This document shows, piece by piece, positions 22,144 to 33,990 of a stretch of 64,000 nt of DNA. The stretch comes from Dama dama (taxonomy: Eukaryota > Chordata > Mammalia > Artiodactyla > Cervidae): contig NC_083710.1 in the NCBI RefSeq assembly GCF_033118175.1, forward strand, positions 44,485,501 through 44,549,500, written 5' to 3'. Within the stretch, counting starts at the first letter, position 1. Each line of letters starts with the position of its first letter. The notes under the pieces are model-generated. The model had not been told where the DNA came from. It did not search any database and saw only the letters and a program-made list of their open reading frames with translations. Both the position numbers and the translations under genes were made by a program.

Positions 22144-22975
22144 AGTTTTCATAAAAAAAAATAGAAACCTATTTCTTTTTTTTTTTTTCCTATTTCTTAA
22201 TAAATTAAAAAAATCTCAATTATCACAGATTGAACTGAACTGAGCTTAGATTAAAATAATAAGGTAGAATAATTGTCACCTTATCTGAAAAGACAGCATC
22301 CTATGCAAATGAAGACCTAATTCAAACAGGATTGGAGCATAAACGCCAGCAGAATCCCCGGCATTGCAGTGATGACTTTAGATTAATGTCAAGCTCAAGC
22401 AGGATTAATTTTAGCAACTACCAAATTTAAGTTAATTTACAGTTCAGCTGAAAATATTTTGTCTATTTATTATCTGTCTAAATAATATATTTATAAACAC
22501 ATTCACATGTAAGTGTGTACAAAGAGAGAGAGAAAGAAAAATGAAGGTAACATAATGCCTCATGCTTCTCAAACATTGCTAATAGCTTAAAAAATAATAT
22601 CAACTTGCTCTAGGAAATAACTGTCCCTAGAAGATAGACATACAAAACAAATAATATCTTATTTGTCAAGTTTAACAATGCACTCACCAAGATTTACATC
22701 TAGGTTCCTTCTTCTCAGTGACTCCCAATCCAAAGATATTTGGTCAAATTGACCATCTCAAACAATTAATTTCCCTTTATGATTCTCCTTAAAATCATCC
22801 AGCATTTAACCTAAAATTCCATAAAGGCTTTTCACTAATTTTTCTATTTTTAAACATTTCCAAAATTGTGTGATAGATGTGATGTGTGCTTCATTTATAT
22901 ATATGTAATGCTCTTTTGAACTATAACTATAAATAAGACCTGAAAACTATGTCATGTATAGAACGTTTATAAGCT
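22144..22975. other. Unique AT-rich DNA
   Basis: Poly-T near 22177-22188 and a (GA)n stretch near 22525-22538 are the only features. No gene is seen. Confidence 0.45.
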
Positions 22976-23185
22976 GCCACAAAATGTGCCAGGTACATTT
23001 GTCTCTTCATCCTGTCATAAAACCTATCAAGGAAGCAATAATGTTACAAACATATTATAGGTGAGAAAAATCTGAACTTACAGAGGTGAAGTCATGTGCT
23101 TACTATACTGTAAGTATGTGTAGGAATTTTTGCCCAAGCTTCACAACTCCAGAATCCAATATGCCAAACCACACTTTCAGTGCCA
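22976..23185 (+). mobile_element. MIR SINE, ancient
   Basis: The order TGTGCCAGGTAC, then CATCCTGTCATAAAACC, then TTATAGGTGAGAAAAATCTGAA, then TTGCCCAAGCTTCACA fits the tRNA-derived MIR core and 3' region in the forward direction. It is heavily diverged and its ends are approximate. Confidence 0.68.
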
Positions 23186-24061
23186 TGCGGAGGCATACAG
23201 TACCCCAAGGTGAAATTTGATTGGAAAATTCAATGTATATCTTTATTTAAAATTTTGATGTTTTATTAATTATGGATATTTCATATTAATTTTTACTTTA
23301 AAAAATGTTGCATTAAGATATTGATTAACTAGAATTTAGTATCCCATTAAACTTTTTACCCAAGGCAACTCTCTCACTCACTTTACTTGCCTGGCTCTAT
23401 TCCTACCTCTGTGACATATCTACGGGAAAATGAAGAGTTCATTTGAAATTTTTGATTCACTACTCTGATTTAATAAACATGAGAAACTTGTGTAATTTAT
23501 TCCTCCATCCATGAAATGCAAATTGAATATATGATACTTTTATGGATATTCAACTAGTGATTTATGAAGATTATTCAAGTGTCATTGTCTTTATTTCAAG
23601 GAGATTTACTATAAAATAAAAGATCGATGAACAAAGGTGGAACTCAGAATCATCAGCCTTTACCTATGAACATTATACTAGAGTTTATAAGCATCTCCAA
23701 TATGTCAATGAGACAATTTTCATCCTCCAAACAACCATGTTAAGGATACTTGGCAAGCAAATTTATACACAATTTATTACCAAGGAAAATAGAACATCCA
23801 AAAGGAATGAAGTTAAGAATGAAATCTTCTCTTTGTTCATTGCTGAATTCTGTCCTTCTTGCAGCTGAGCCCAATATCCAAAGAAAATACTGAGATATCT
23901 TAAAGGTAAACTAAAATAAACTGGCAACATACTGTAAGTCATATAAGATCTTATCATTGGAGGTTGCTAGGTGTAGGATATAAACAAAGTATCTACTATA
24001 CTTGTGACTTATGTTGAATTTTAAACATTTGAGGATTATTTGAAATTTAACTTAAAAAAAA
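23186..24061. other. Unique AT-rich DNA
   Basis: No repeat or exon is recognisable. Confidence 0.4.
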
Positions 24062-25212
24062 ACTCTGGAAAATAAGCAAAAATAAACAAATGGGACTTAA
24101 TCAATCTTAAAAGCTGTTGTATAGCAAAGGAAATAATAAATAAGATTAAAAGACAACACTCAGAATGGGATAAAATCATTGCAAATGAAACAACTGACAA
24201 AGGATTAGTCTCCAAAAATATAAGCAGCTCAATCAATTCAATAACAGAAAAACAAACAACCCAATAAAATAATGGGCAGAAGACCTAAATAGACATTTCT
24301 CCAAAGAAGACATAAGATGGCCAAAAAATGCATGAAAAGATGCTCAATATCACTCATTATTAGAGAAATGCAAATCAAAACTACAATGAGGTATCATCTC
24401 ACACCAGTCAGAATGGCCATCATTAAAAAAATCTACAAACAATAAATGCTAGAGAGGTTGTGGAGAAAAAGGAACCCTCTTACACTGTTGTGGGAAGGTA
24501 AATTTATATAACCCCTATGGAAAACAGTATGAAGTTTCCTTTAGAAATTAGAAATATAATTACCATACGACCCAACAATCCCTCTACTGGATACATACCC
24601 TGAGAAAACCATAAGTGAAAGAGATGCATGTACCCCAATGTTCATTGCAGAACTTTTTTTACAGTAGGTAGGACATGGAAGCAACCTAGATGTCCATCAA
24701 CAGGTGAATGGATAAAGAAGATATGGTATATACATATACAATGGAATATTATTCAGCTATAACAAAGAACACGTTTGAGTCAGTCCTAATGAGGTGGATA
24801 AACCTAGAGCCTACTGTACAGAGTGAAGTAAGTCAGAAAGAGAAAGACAAATATTATGTATCAACACAAGTGTATGGAGTCTAGAAAGATGGTACTGATG
24901 AACCTATTTGCAGGGCAGCAGTGGAGACGCAGACATAGAGAATAGACTTGTGGACAGTCGGGGAAGGAGAGGGTGGAATGAATGGAGAAAGTAGCATACA
25001 CGGTACCCTACATAAAATAGATAACCAGTGGGAATTTACTGTGTGACACCAGGAGCTCAACCCAGTGCTCTGTGACAACCTGGAGGGTGGGATGAGGTGG
25101 GCGATGGGAGGGAGGTAAAGGGGACATATGTATACCTGTGGCTGATTCTTGTTGATGTATGGCAGAAACCAGCATGATATTGTATAGCAATTATCCACCA
25201 ATTAAATAAAAA
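24062..25212 (+). mobile_element. Older 5'-truncated L1
   Basis: The last 0.8 kb or so of ORF2 and the 3'UTR are present, but with many more substitutions and stops than the other L1 copies: no frame above 60 codons survives in sense. The 3'UTR (ACCTGTGGCTGATTCTTG, GATATTGTATAGCAATTATCC) resembles an older ruminant L1 subfamily. An AAAAAACT-TGGAAA-like sequence at both ends (about 24056 and 25206) may be the duplication, but it overlaps L1 sequence. Confidence 0.82.
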
Positions 25213-25386
25213 AACTGGGAAAGAACATGGGAGAAAACTACATAGGGAGAGGCAAGTGTCACAAACTTCAAATGATTTAAAATGTATAAAACCTTCATGC
25301 ACTTGTTTGTTCATTTCTCAATTTGAATGATATGAGTTGGGTTTTTGGAGAGCAGGCATCCTTAAAACCTCTTAGAAGAACTCTTC

Positions 25387-25822
25387 TGTACATCTGTGTC
25401 TCTTTTTCTGTTTTGCTTATAGGGTTATCATTACCATCTTTTTAAATTCCATATATATGTGTTAGTATACTGTATTGGTCTTTATCTTTCTGACTTACTT
25501 CACTCTGTATAATAGACTCTGTGGGAGAAGGCGAGGGTGGGATGTTCAGAGAGAACAGCATTGAAACAAGTATACTATCAAGGGTGAAACAGATCACCAG
25601 CCCAGGTTGGATGCATGAGATGGGTGCTCAGGGCTGGTGCACTGGGAAGACCCAGAGGGATGGGATGGAGAGGGAGGCGGGAGGGGGGATCAGGATGGGG
25701 AACACATGTAAATCCATGGCTGATTCATGTCAATGTATGACAAAAACCACTACAATATTGTAAAGTAATTAGCCTCCAACAAATAAAAATAAATGGAGAA
25801 AAAAAAATAAATAAATAAAAGA
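25387..25822. mobile_element. L1 with 5' inversion (twin priming)
   Basis: The left part (about 25387-25515) is minus-strand L1: the end of ORF2 and start of the 3'UTR in reverse. The right part (25516-25822) is plus-strand 3'UTR and A-rich tail. In element coordinates the two parts abut, losing only about a dozen bases. AGAAGAA(C/T)TCTTC at 25374-25386 and 25823-25835 flanks the whole. This is the recognised twin-priming outcome of L1 target-primed reverse transcription. Confidence 0.88.
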
Positions 25823-26006
25823 AGAAGAATTCTTCAGAAGAGTAATGAGAATGAAATTAGTTTTTAAAAATAAGTTTACTATCGGATAAATGTAATCTAC
25901 AAGTGGCTACTTAATGCTATATATAATAGAAATTACATTATTGTTGATATCAGACTGAGTTATGTACACTTCTTCATGACACCTCAGATTATCTATCCAA
26001 ATCCAT

Positions 26007-27339
26007 TGTTGTTCAGAAGCTCAGTCACGTCCATTTCTTTGCAACCCCATAGACTGCAACACACCAGACTTCCCTGTCCTTCAAAATCTCCTGGAGCTTG
26101 CTCAAACTCATGTACATTGAATAGGTGATGCCATGCAACCAACTCATCCTCTGTTGTCCCCATCTCCTCCTGCCTTCAGTCTTTCCCAGCATCAGGGTCT
26201 TTTCTAATGAGTCGCTTTTTACATAGGTGGTCAAAGTATTGGAGCCTCAGCTACAGCATCAGTCTTTCCAACGAATATTCAGGGTTGATTTCTGTTAGGA
26301 TTGACTGATTTGATCTCCTTGAAGTCCAAGGGTCTCTCAAGAGCCTTGTCCAACACCACAGTTCAAAAGCATCAATTCTTCAGTGTTCAGACTTCTTTAT
26401 GGTCCAATTCTCACATCCATACTTGACTACTGGAAAAACTGTAGCTTTGCCTAGATGGACCTTTGTTGGCAAAATAATGTCTCTGCTTTTTAATATGCTG
26501 CCTAGGTTTGTCATAGCTTTTCTTCCAAGGAGCAAGTATCTTAGCTTCATGGTTGCAGTCTCCATCTGCAGTGATTTTGGAGCCCAAGAAAATAAAGTCT
26601 GTCACTGTTTTCCATTGTTTCCCCATCTATTTGCCATGAAGTGATGGAACTGGATCCCTTGATCTTAGTTTTCTGAATGTTGAGTTTTAAGCCAGTTTTT
26701 TTCACTCTCCTCTTTCATCTTCATCAAGAGCTCTTTAGTTCCTCTTTGCTTTCTGCCTAAGGGTGGTGTCATCTGCATATCTGAGATTATTGATATTTCT
26801 CTGGCAATCTTGATTCTAGCTTGTGCTTCATCCACCCTGGCATTTTGCATGATGCATTCTGCATATAAGTTAAGTAAATGGGGTGACAATATACAACCTT
26901 GACATACTCCTTTCCCAATTTGGAACTAGTTCATTGTTTCACGTCTGGTATTAACTGTTGCTTCTTGACCTGCACATGATTTTCTCTGGAGGCAGGTAAA
27001 GGGTCTGGTATTCCCATCTCTTGAAGAATTTTCCACAGTTTGCTGTGATCCACACAGTCAAAGGTTTTAGTGTAGTCAATGAAGCAGAAGTAGATGTTTT
27101 TTTCTGAAATCCCTTTGCTTTTTCTATGTTCCAACGGATGCTAGCAATTTGATCTCTGGTTCCTCTTCTTTTTCTAAATCCAGCTTGAATGTTTGGAAGT
27201 TCTTGGTTCACGTACTTTTGAAACCTAGTTTGGAGAATTTTGAGCATCACTTTGATAGCGTGTGAAATGAGTTCAATTGGGATTGGAAAGAAAACTGACC
27301 TTTTCGGGTCCTGTGGCCACTGCTGAATTTTCCAAATCA
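26007..27339 (-). mobile_element. BovB fragment (3' 1.3 kb)
   Basis: It covers the BovB 3' terminus back into the RT fingers/palm region. AAATCCAT at 25999-26006 and 27340-27347 is the likely target duplication. Minus-strand frames remain for pieces only: 26951-27340 (129 codons, with LISHAIKVMLKILQTR), 26380-26565 and 26025-26234. Multiple frameshifts make it a pseudogene. Confidence 0.9.
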
Positions 27340-27674
27340 AAATCCATGACCTACTAAAATCTTCTCGTTAAATTTGCTGCTTCTCCTACAATCTCTTTAT
27401 CTCCTTTAACTACCATCTATTCTATTGTCACAAAGACACTTGACTCACTCTCTGGCCTCACCTAATTAATTGTGAAGTATATTTAATTGCTTTACTCCAA
27501 AATCTCTGAAACTATCCATATCTCCATAGCATCTTTTGTTCAGGCCGCTAAAGTCTCTAGTTTGAACTCCTTATCTGATACTCTCTCTTGTATATGCCAA
27601 TTCCAATATATCATTATAATCACAGCTGTGTAATAGAATAGAGACAAGATAATATCAAACTCAAATTTGTTTTG

Positions 27675-27893
27675 ATCAAGGTTTCTTAAAATGGCTGTAT
27701 TGACATTTTGAGCTAGATAATTCTTTGTTGTGTCCTTTCCATTCCATCATAAGATATTTAGCAGCAGGCTGGGTTTTCTATCTTCTTGATGTCAGTAGCA
27801 CAACCATCCCTACAATCTTAATGAACAAAATGTCTCTGGACTTTGTTAAATGTCCCCAGCTGAGAGAAATACTGCCCTTAATTGAGAATCACT
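27675..27893. mobile_element. MER5A nonautonomous hAT-Charlie transposon
   Basis: The sequence follows the MER5A consensus in order: GTTTCTTAAAATGGC, ATTGACATTTTGAGC, GATAATTCTTTGTTGTG, TTTAGCAGCA, AAATGTCTCTGGAC, and the terminal TTGAGAATCACT, which is the degraded inverted terminus. This is an ancient eutherian DNA transposon. A 101-codon frame at 27725-28030 runs across it by chance. Confidence 0.85.
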
Positions 27894-29529
27894 CTTTAAA
27901 ACCGTCAGGAAAAAAAATCACACCTCTGAATATGGCATATATGAGTCTCTTAATCAAGTGGCTTTTGCCAATTAGAGAACAGAAAATAGAACTTGGTCCT
28001 CATTTATTGCAAGGGTTACTTACTTTTTAACATCTTTGAGAATAGACGCAACTGGTGTCTTGTTTATCACAATGTTCCAAACATAAATTGTGTAGAAATA
28101 ATCTCAAGCAAATCTAGCACTACTTCCCTAGCAACACAATTAATCTTAGTTTCCTACCCATAGGGATAAAATTTCTAATGAACTTCCTGTCCCATTAAAG
28201 ATATCCTTCTGCACTAAAAAGTTGTGATTTATAGAAGCTAAAAGTTTTGACAAGGAATGCTAAAGCTGATGTTGAAGAGCTTTTCTAAAGAGAAGAGGAG
28301 GTTTACATAGATAACAAAGAAAATTGAATTGAAATTTCATATAATAAATGAGCAAATTGAGAGATAGAAACATGAAGCAAGTTTCTGTGTGCCCCAAAAA
28401 ATATTGTTTGGGACAATTGGGCCTCTTTTTTTTTTTTTTTTGAATACTTGTCTAGTACTAAATTTAACTGAACCTTAATCCAACTAAATCAAAAATACTT
28501 TGAGACAATAGAGGAATAGTGACTGAGAACTTCTTGATAAATGATAAAGGAAAATAATTTTTGCACCATTAAAGAAGTCCTAAGAATTACACTGCACTAT
28601 AGTGCAATCTAGTAAGCTATTGTTCATTCATTAGGAAAGATAAAATAATCTAGGAAATATACTCTGCTTAAAAAATATATTTAAGACTTTTTATTAAGTA
28701 TTTAACACCTTGACAAAATAAAACGTTTTGTACTTTCCAGGAGTTTGGAATCAACTTTGAAAGATATAAGTTTTGCTAGAGATCATTGAACTTTCTTTCA
28801 GTAAAGAAAAAAACCAAATTTATTTTTCTCTGTGGTTAAAATGAACAACCATGATAATGTCAAATTTTGGAAAGGTAATTATAAATTATTTAAGCAATAA
28901 CTTGTTAAATTAAATAAAATTTTATATCTCACAATAAGATAATTTAATGTATCATACACATATAAACCTTAGACCATTGAATATATATTATCATGGCAAT
29001 TTATTTATCATGTAAAGTAAGATCATCTTTTCCACAAGCAAATTAATAGCAGTGGTTATATTAAGGCTTGTTTTTAAAAGACAGTACTGACAATATAGCA
29101 AAGTCCTTGCTGAGGCTAATTTGTGGACACAAGATAGCATTTGGAGATGCATGATGCCATGGCAACCCATTTTTTAAAAATTCACAATAGACGTAATAAA
29201 AAACTATCCTCACACAGAATTCAAAACTCTGAAAAATAGAAATTTCAGTACTTTCCTATAGGACATTTCTGATTCGTGTTAATGTCTTTGTGACTAATTT
29301 CTTATGACTATAAACTGAGAAATTATAGTTACAATAAAGCATCAATGCTTTCTTCAGTAATATCAACAATGTTATGTTCATATTTTAGAAATAATCTGTG
29401 CTATATATTTTGTGTGTATGTTGGTCTTGCATAGTAATAACAGGGGTTTAACATATTTTTTGAAAAATAAATGATTAAATAATATATTTAGTTAATGAAT
29501 AAGCATCACTAGCTAAAAGTCTATTTAGA
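27894..29529. other. Unique AT-rich DNA
   Basis: A 17-T run lies near 28425-28441. I recognise no repeat body or gene. Confidence 0.4.
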
Positions 29530-29760
29530 GCAGGAACTGTGCTACACTCCTTATAGCTGACTTTTTACGACTAATTTTCCCTGGCACCTGGTGACAGCGT
29601 TATATTAATTATCATACCCAGTCCTCAGAATGACACTCTGAGGTGCATTTAATTGCTCTTATTTTTTTCTAATTAAAAAATTTAGAAGAGAATCTCAAAG
29701 AGAATAAATAATTCCCCACCATTACACATCTTGTGAGAAATAAATTGGCATGCAAACTCT
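29530..29760 (+). mobile_element. MIR SINE, ancient
   Basis: TTAATTATCATACCCAGTCC, then CACTCTGAGGTGCATTTAATTG, then AATTCCCCACCATTACACA and GTGAGAAATAAATTGGCA follow the MIR core order. Heavily diverged; ends approximate. Confidence 0.6.
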
Positions 29761-29989
29761 ATTTTTTTTTTTTCTTTGTGATCCCTATATCCCAGCTTTT
29801 TCTACTATAACACATTGTCTCTGAGTGAATTAATATAAGAATGAGTGAATCAATCAATATTCTTGGCTTTACCAAGGAGTACACTTCTAAGGCACCTTTA
29901 TTTTGCATTGGTGAATTATTCAGTCTCATTCCTCCCTCGTCCAAATATGCCTACATCTTCATTTCAAGAATTTGTGAATATGTTATATT

Positions 29990-30621
29990 ACATAGAAAGG
30001 GGAATTACCATAACATATGGAAGTAGGGTTGAACTTATCACAAGAAGATTATCTTGGTTTATCCAGGTAGATTTGTGTTATCAGAAGAGTCCTTAAAGCT
30101 GGAAGCAAGAAGTACAATGTGAGAAGTGATGCAGTGTGAGAAGAAATGACTTTAAAGATGGAGGAAAAGAACCATGAGTCAAAGCATGTGTGTTACCTCT
30201 AAAAGCTTGTAAGGGTCAGAAGCTGGATTTTCCTCCAGTGCCTCCAGAGAAACTCAGCCCTGAAGACACTTGATTTTAACTCAGTGAGGCCCATGGTGAA
30301 CTTCTGACCTACTAGACTGCAAGATAATAAATTTGTATTGTTTTAAGCCTTTAGAGAAAGTGTTAGTCACTCAGGCATGCCCAATTCTTCATGACCCCAT
30401 GGATTGTAGACCACCAGGCTTCTCTGTTCCTGGAATTCTCTAGGCAAAATTACTGGAATAGGTAGCCGTTCCTTTTTCCAGGGGATCTTCCTGACCCAGG
30501 TATTGAATCTGGGTTTCCTGCAATGCAGGCAGATTCTTTATCATCTGAACCACCAGGGAAGTTCTTTAAGTCATTAGGGTGTGTGGTAATTTGTTACAGC
30601 AGCAATAGGAAAATGATACAG
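29990..30621 (+). mobile_element. MLT1-type LTR (ERVL-MaLR), split by a Bov-tA
   Basis: The block GATGGAGGAAAAGAACCATG, then GCCTCCAGAGAAACTCAGCC, then AAGATAATAAATTTGTATTG (with an AATAAA signal) and finally GTGGTAATTTGTTACAGCAG is the MLT1 solo LTR 3' half in forward order. It continues after the SINE at 30350-30564. No internal viral genes are present. The 5' end is approximate. Confidence 0.75.
30350..30564 (-). mobile_element. Bov-tA SINE inside MLT1
   Basis: The minus strand shows the tRNA-Glu head, Bov-A body and shared BovB terminus. TTTAAGCC (30342-30349) and TTTAAGTC (30565-30572) are the duplication, one mismatch. The LTR reads through when the SINE is removed. Confidence 0.87.
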
Positions 30622-31107
30622 TTAAGTTTTATAGATATTAATTGTCTTGCTTGATGAATTTTTTTAATAAAACATATTCTATTTTTATCTTAGTTAATTG
30701 TCTTAAGAGAAACTGGCATGTAACCTAAGTAAATGATTATAAAACAAAAAAACAGGGAGATTTCTGACTCTTCTAAGGGGTCTGACAGCCCTGGGAATGC
30801 ATGACATATCAGTCAAATAATTTTTTAAAAAAGACTATATTCAATAAAAATATACTTATCACTGAGTGGTAAGTCCTAAAGAGTTAGACTTGTCATAGTA
30901 TATTTTCCAAAAAGTTAAAAGCATGAGTATTGTAGGAATATAGGATAAATATATCCCAAGTATTTTTTCAACTCATTGATAACAATTCAAAAGAAATTTG
31001 AAAGATCAGACAATGTATACCTTTACAAACAAATATTAGAAAGAGATTATTAAGTTATATAAAAAATTGTTGGTAACATCCCACAGAACAATACATCTAA
31101 AACCTTT

Positions 31108-32341
31108 GTTGTTGTTCAGTCTCCAAGGCATGTCTGACTCCTCACAATCCCATGGACTGAAGCACACCAGGCTTGTCTGTCCTTCAGCATCTCCCAGAGC
31201 TTGCTCAAACTCATGTCCATTAATTCGATGATGCCATCGAACAGTCTCATCCTCTGTCATCCCCTTCTCCTCCTGCTTTCAATCTTTCCCAGCATCAGGG
31301 TCTTTTCCAGTGAGTTGACTCTGTGGTAAGGCACTGAAGCTTCAGCTTCAGCATCAGTCCTTCCAATGAAAATTCAGGGTTGATTTCCTTTAGGATGGAC
31401 TGGTTGGATCTCCTTGCAGTCCAAGGGACTCTCAAGAGTCTTCTCCAATAGCACAGTTCAAAAGCATCAGTTCTTCGGTGCTCAATCTTCTTTTATGGTC
31501 CAATTTTCATATGCATACATGACTATTAGAAAAACCATAGCTTTGGCTATGCTGGTCTTTGTTGGCAAAGTGATGTCTCTGATGTTTAATATGCTATCTG
31601 GGTTGGTCATAGCTTTTCTTCCAAAGAGCAAGTGTCTTAATTTCTTAGCTGCAGTCACCATCTGCAGTGATTTTAGAGCCCAAGAAAATAAAGTCTGTCA
31701 TTGTTTTTCATTGTTTCCCCATCTATTTGCCATGAAGTTATGGGGCCAGATCCCATGATCTTTGTTTTTTGAATGTTGAGTTTTAAGCCAGCTTTTTCAT
31801 TCCCCTCTTTCACTTTCAGCAAGAGGCTCTTTTGTTCCCTTTCACTTTCTGCCATAAGGATGGCATCATCAGAATATCTGAGGTTATTGATATTTCTCCT
31901 GGCATTCTTGATTCCAGGTTGTGTTTCATCCATTCTGATATTTTGCATGATGTACTCTGCATATAAGTTAAATAAGCAGGGTGACAATACACAGCCTTGA
32001 CGTACCCAACAGACGAACACAGTCTGTTGTTCTGTGTCTGGTATTAACTGTTGCTTCTTGACCTGCATACAGATTTCTCAGGAGGCTGGTAAGGTGGTCT
32101 GATATTCCCACCTCTTTAAGAATTTTCCACAGTTTCTTGTGATCCACACAAAGACTTTAGCATAGTCAATGAAGCAAAAGAAGGTGTTTTTCTGGGATTC
32201 TCTTGTTTTTTCTATGATGGATATTGGCAATTTGATCTCTGCTTCCTCTGCCTCTTCTAAATCCAGCTTGAACATCTGAAAACTCTCAGTTCATGTACTG
32301 TTGAAGCCTAGTTTGGAGAATTTTGAGCATTACTTTGCTAA
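31108..32341 (-). mobile_element. BovB fragment (3' 1.2 kb)
   Basis: From the 3' terminus (TTGTTCAGTCTCCAAGG) back to the RT fingers region. A CTAAAA(C/T)CTT repeat (about 31097-31107 and 32342-32352) flanks it. The minus-strand frame 31673-32068 (131 codons) contains the RT motif C as RYSDD, preceded by GCVLSPCLFNLYAEYIMQN. Frameshifts separate it from the other parts, so it is a pseudogene. Confidence 0.9.
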
Positions 32342-32352
32342 CTAAAATCTTG

Positions 32353-33554
32353 GGACTATCTTTTTAAAGGGACAGAAATTATTTGTACCTACACCTTTCT
32401 ACGTCTTTCAGTTGGCATGTAAATTCACAGATAGTCACAGATTCTGTGCTGTTAATTAATAGGAAATATCAATTTCAAACATAGAACATTCTCCACCCCT
32501 TCCAAAAATAAAATAATAAATGAGTAGGCTTTTAACAATGATCATGGGGTTCCCTGAAAAGTTTCATACTGTGTTTCAACGTACCACGGGGTACCTTGAA
32601 AAGTATCATACCTTAAATCCAAATTTTGGTTCATTTTTAAATAACAGTTCCCCAATTCTGATCATAAAAATGTCCTAAAATTATTCCTGCTCATTTTATT
32701 ATATATTGCCCTGACTATTTACCTAGATGTAGCAAATGGTGCCCATTAAATGTACAAAACCCTCCTTGAATGTACAATTCAGACATACCTACTCAACTTT
32801 TCCTGAAATGATTTTTGGCTTGATGATGAGCTTGTTTTTCATAATTACTAGTAAATGAACACCTCGCAAATGAAATACTAAATGGAATAGCCTTTGTTAC
32901 ACAATTGCACACTGCATGTTTCTTATTTTCCCTGTTCAAATAACTATATTGCCATGAAAACTTACTTGATTTATTAAAACTATTTGATTTTAAATTCTGA
33001 ATTTTTATGGCAATTAAATTCCATTAAAAAATGTTTTATTTCTATTTGTGAAATGATTGCCCACTACCTTGAGGGTTAAGGATAAAGTATGAAGAAAGAT
33101 TGAAATACTCATATAAATGTGAAAATTTAAAATATAAAGAAATACCAAAACTATTCTAACAACTGCAGTTAAATTTCATTAATAAATGATCCTTACTCCT
33201 TTAAGTCTGGGTTCACCAATCAGCTTTCACATAGTTGCCTGCTTCTGAAATGGAGTCCTTGATTTTGTTTGTAAGTACACTCATTAAGAGTTTCTCAGCG
33301 ATGCCAGTTTTAAGCTCTCAAACCTGTGCTAATAAATCAATTTCTCGAAGTAGCATTAATTGAAATTACCTGGTATCACTTTTTCCATGAGGTTCAAGAC
33401 TGTTTTTCTCTGTTGAAAACACAAAAATTTAGCCTGTAGTTTGTACAGCTAAGCCTTCAGGTAATCATTAGAAGAAAGTGGAAACTTCTTGTTTAGTAAT
33501 TTGGCTAGATTAATTAGTTTGTTATTTGTTTCTCTCTGTTTTTCTTTCCTTTGT
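32353..33554. other. Unique AT-rich DNA
   Basis: A short direct repeat lies at about 32546-32617 (see findings). No gene is recognised. Confidence 0.4.
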
Positions 33555-33668
33555 TTTTCCCAGCTTTATTGACAAATAATTGAAATATAATTTTGTGTTA
33601 CATTAAAGTGTACAGCGTGATGACTCAATGCATAAATATATTGTGAAGTGATCAGACTGTGGTTAATT
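33555..33668. mobile_element. Ancient L1M-type fragment
   Basis: CCAGCTTTATTGACAAATAATTG, then GTGTACAGCGTGATGACTC and ATATTGTGAAGTGATCA resemble a common mammalian-wide old L1 3' region. Short, with subfamily and orientation not resolved. Confidence 0.5.
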
Positions 33669-33981
33669 TTCATCATTCAGTTCCGTTCAATCACTCAGCT
33701 GTATCTGACTCTTTGTGACCCCATGGACTGCAGAACACCAGGCTTCCCTGTCAATAACCAGCCCCCAGAGCCTACTCAAACTCATGTCCATCGCGTCGGT
33801 GTTGCCATCCAACCATCTCATCCTCTGTTGTGCCCTTCTCTTCCCATCTTCAATCTTTTCCAGCATCACAGTCTTTTCCAATAAGTTCGTTCTTTGCATC
33901 AGGTGGCCATAGTATTGGAGTTTCAGCTTCAGCATCAGTCCTTCCAATGAATATTCAGGACGGATTCCCTTTAAGATTGAC
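33669..33981 (-). mobile_element. BovB 3' fragment (0.3 kb)
   Basis: This is the extreme 3' 0.3 kb of BovB. TGGTTAATT at 33660-33668 and 33982-33990 is a perfect 9-bp duplication. The minus-strand 106-codon frame 33687-34007 covers the BovB C-terminal end (MLDTIRINQSILKG starts in host sequence). Confidence 0.88.
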
Positions 33982-33990
33982 TGGTTAATT

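Noticed and set aside
27725..28030. 101-codon open frame as a possible gene
   Set aside because: Most of it lies on a MER5A transposon, and the rest has no domain or start context.
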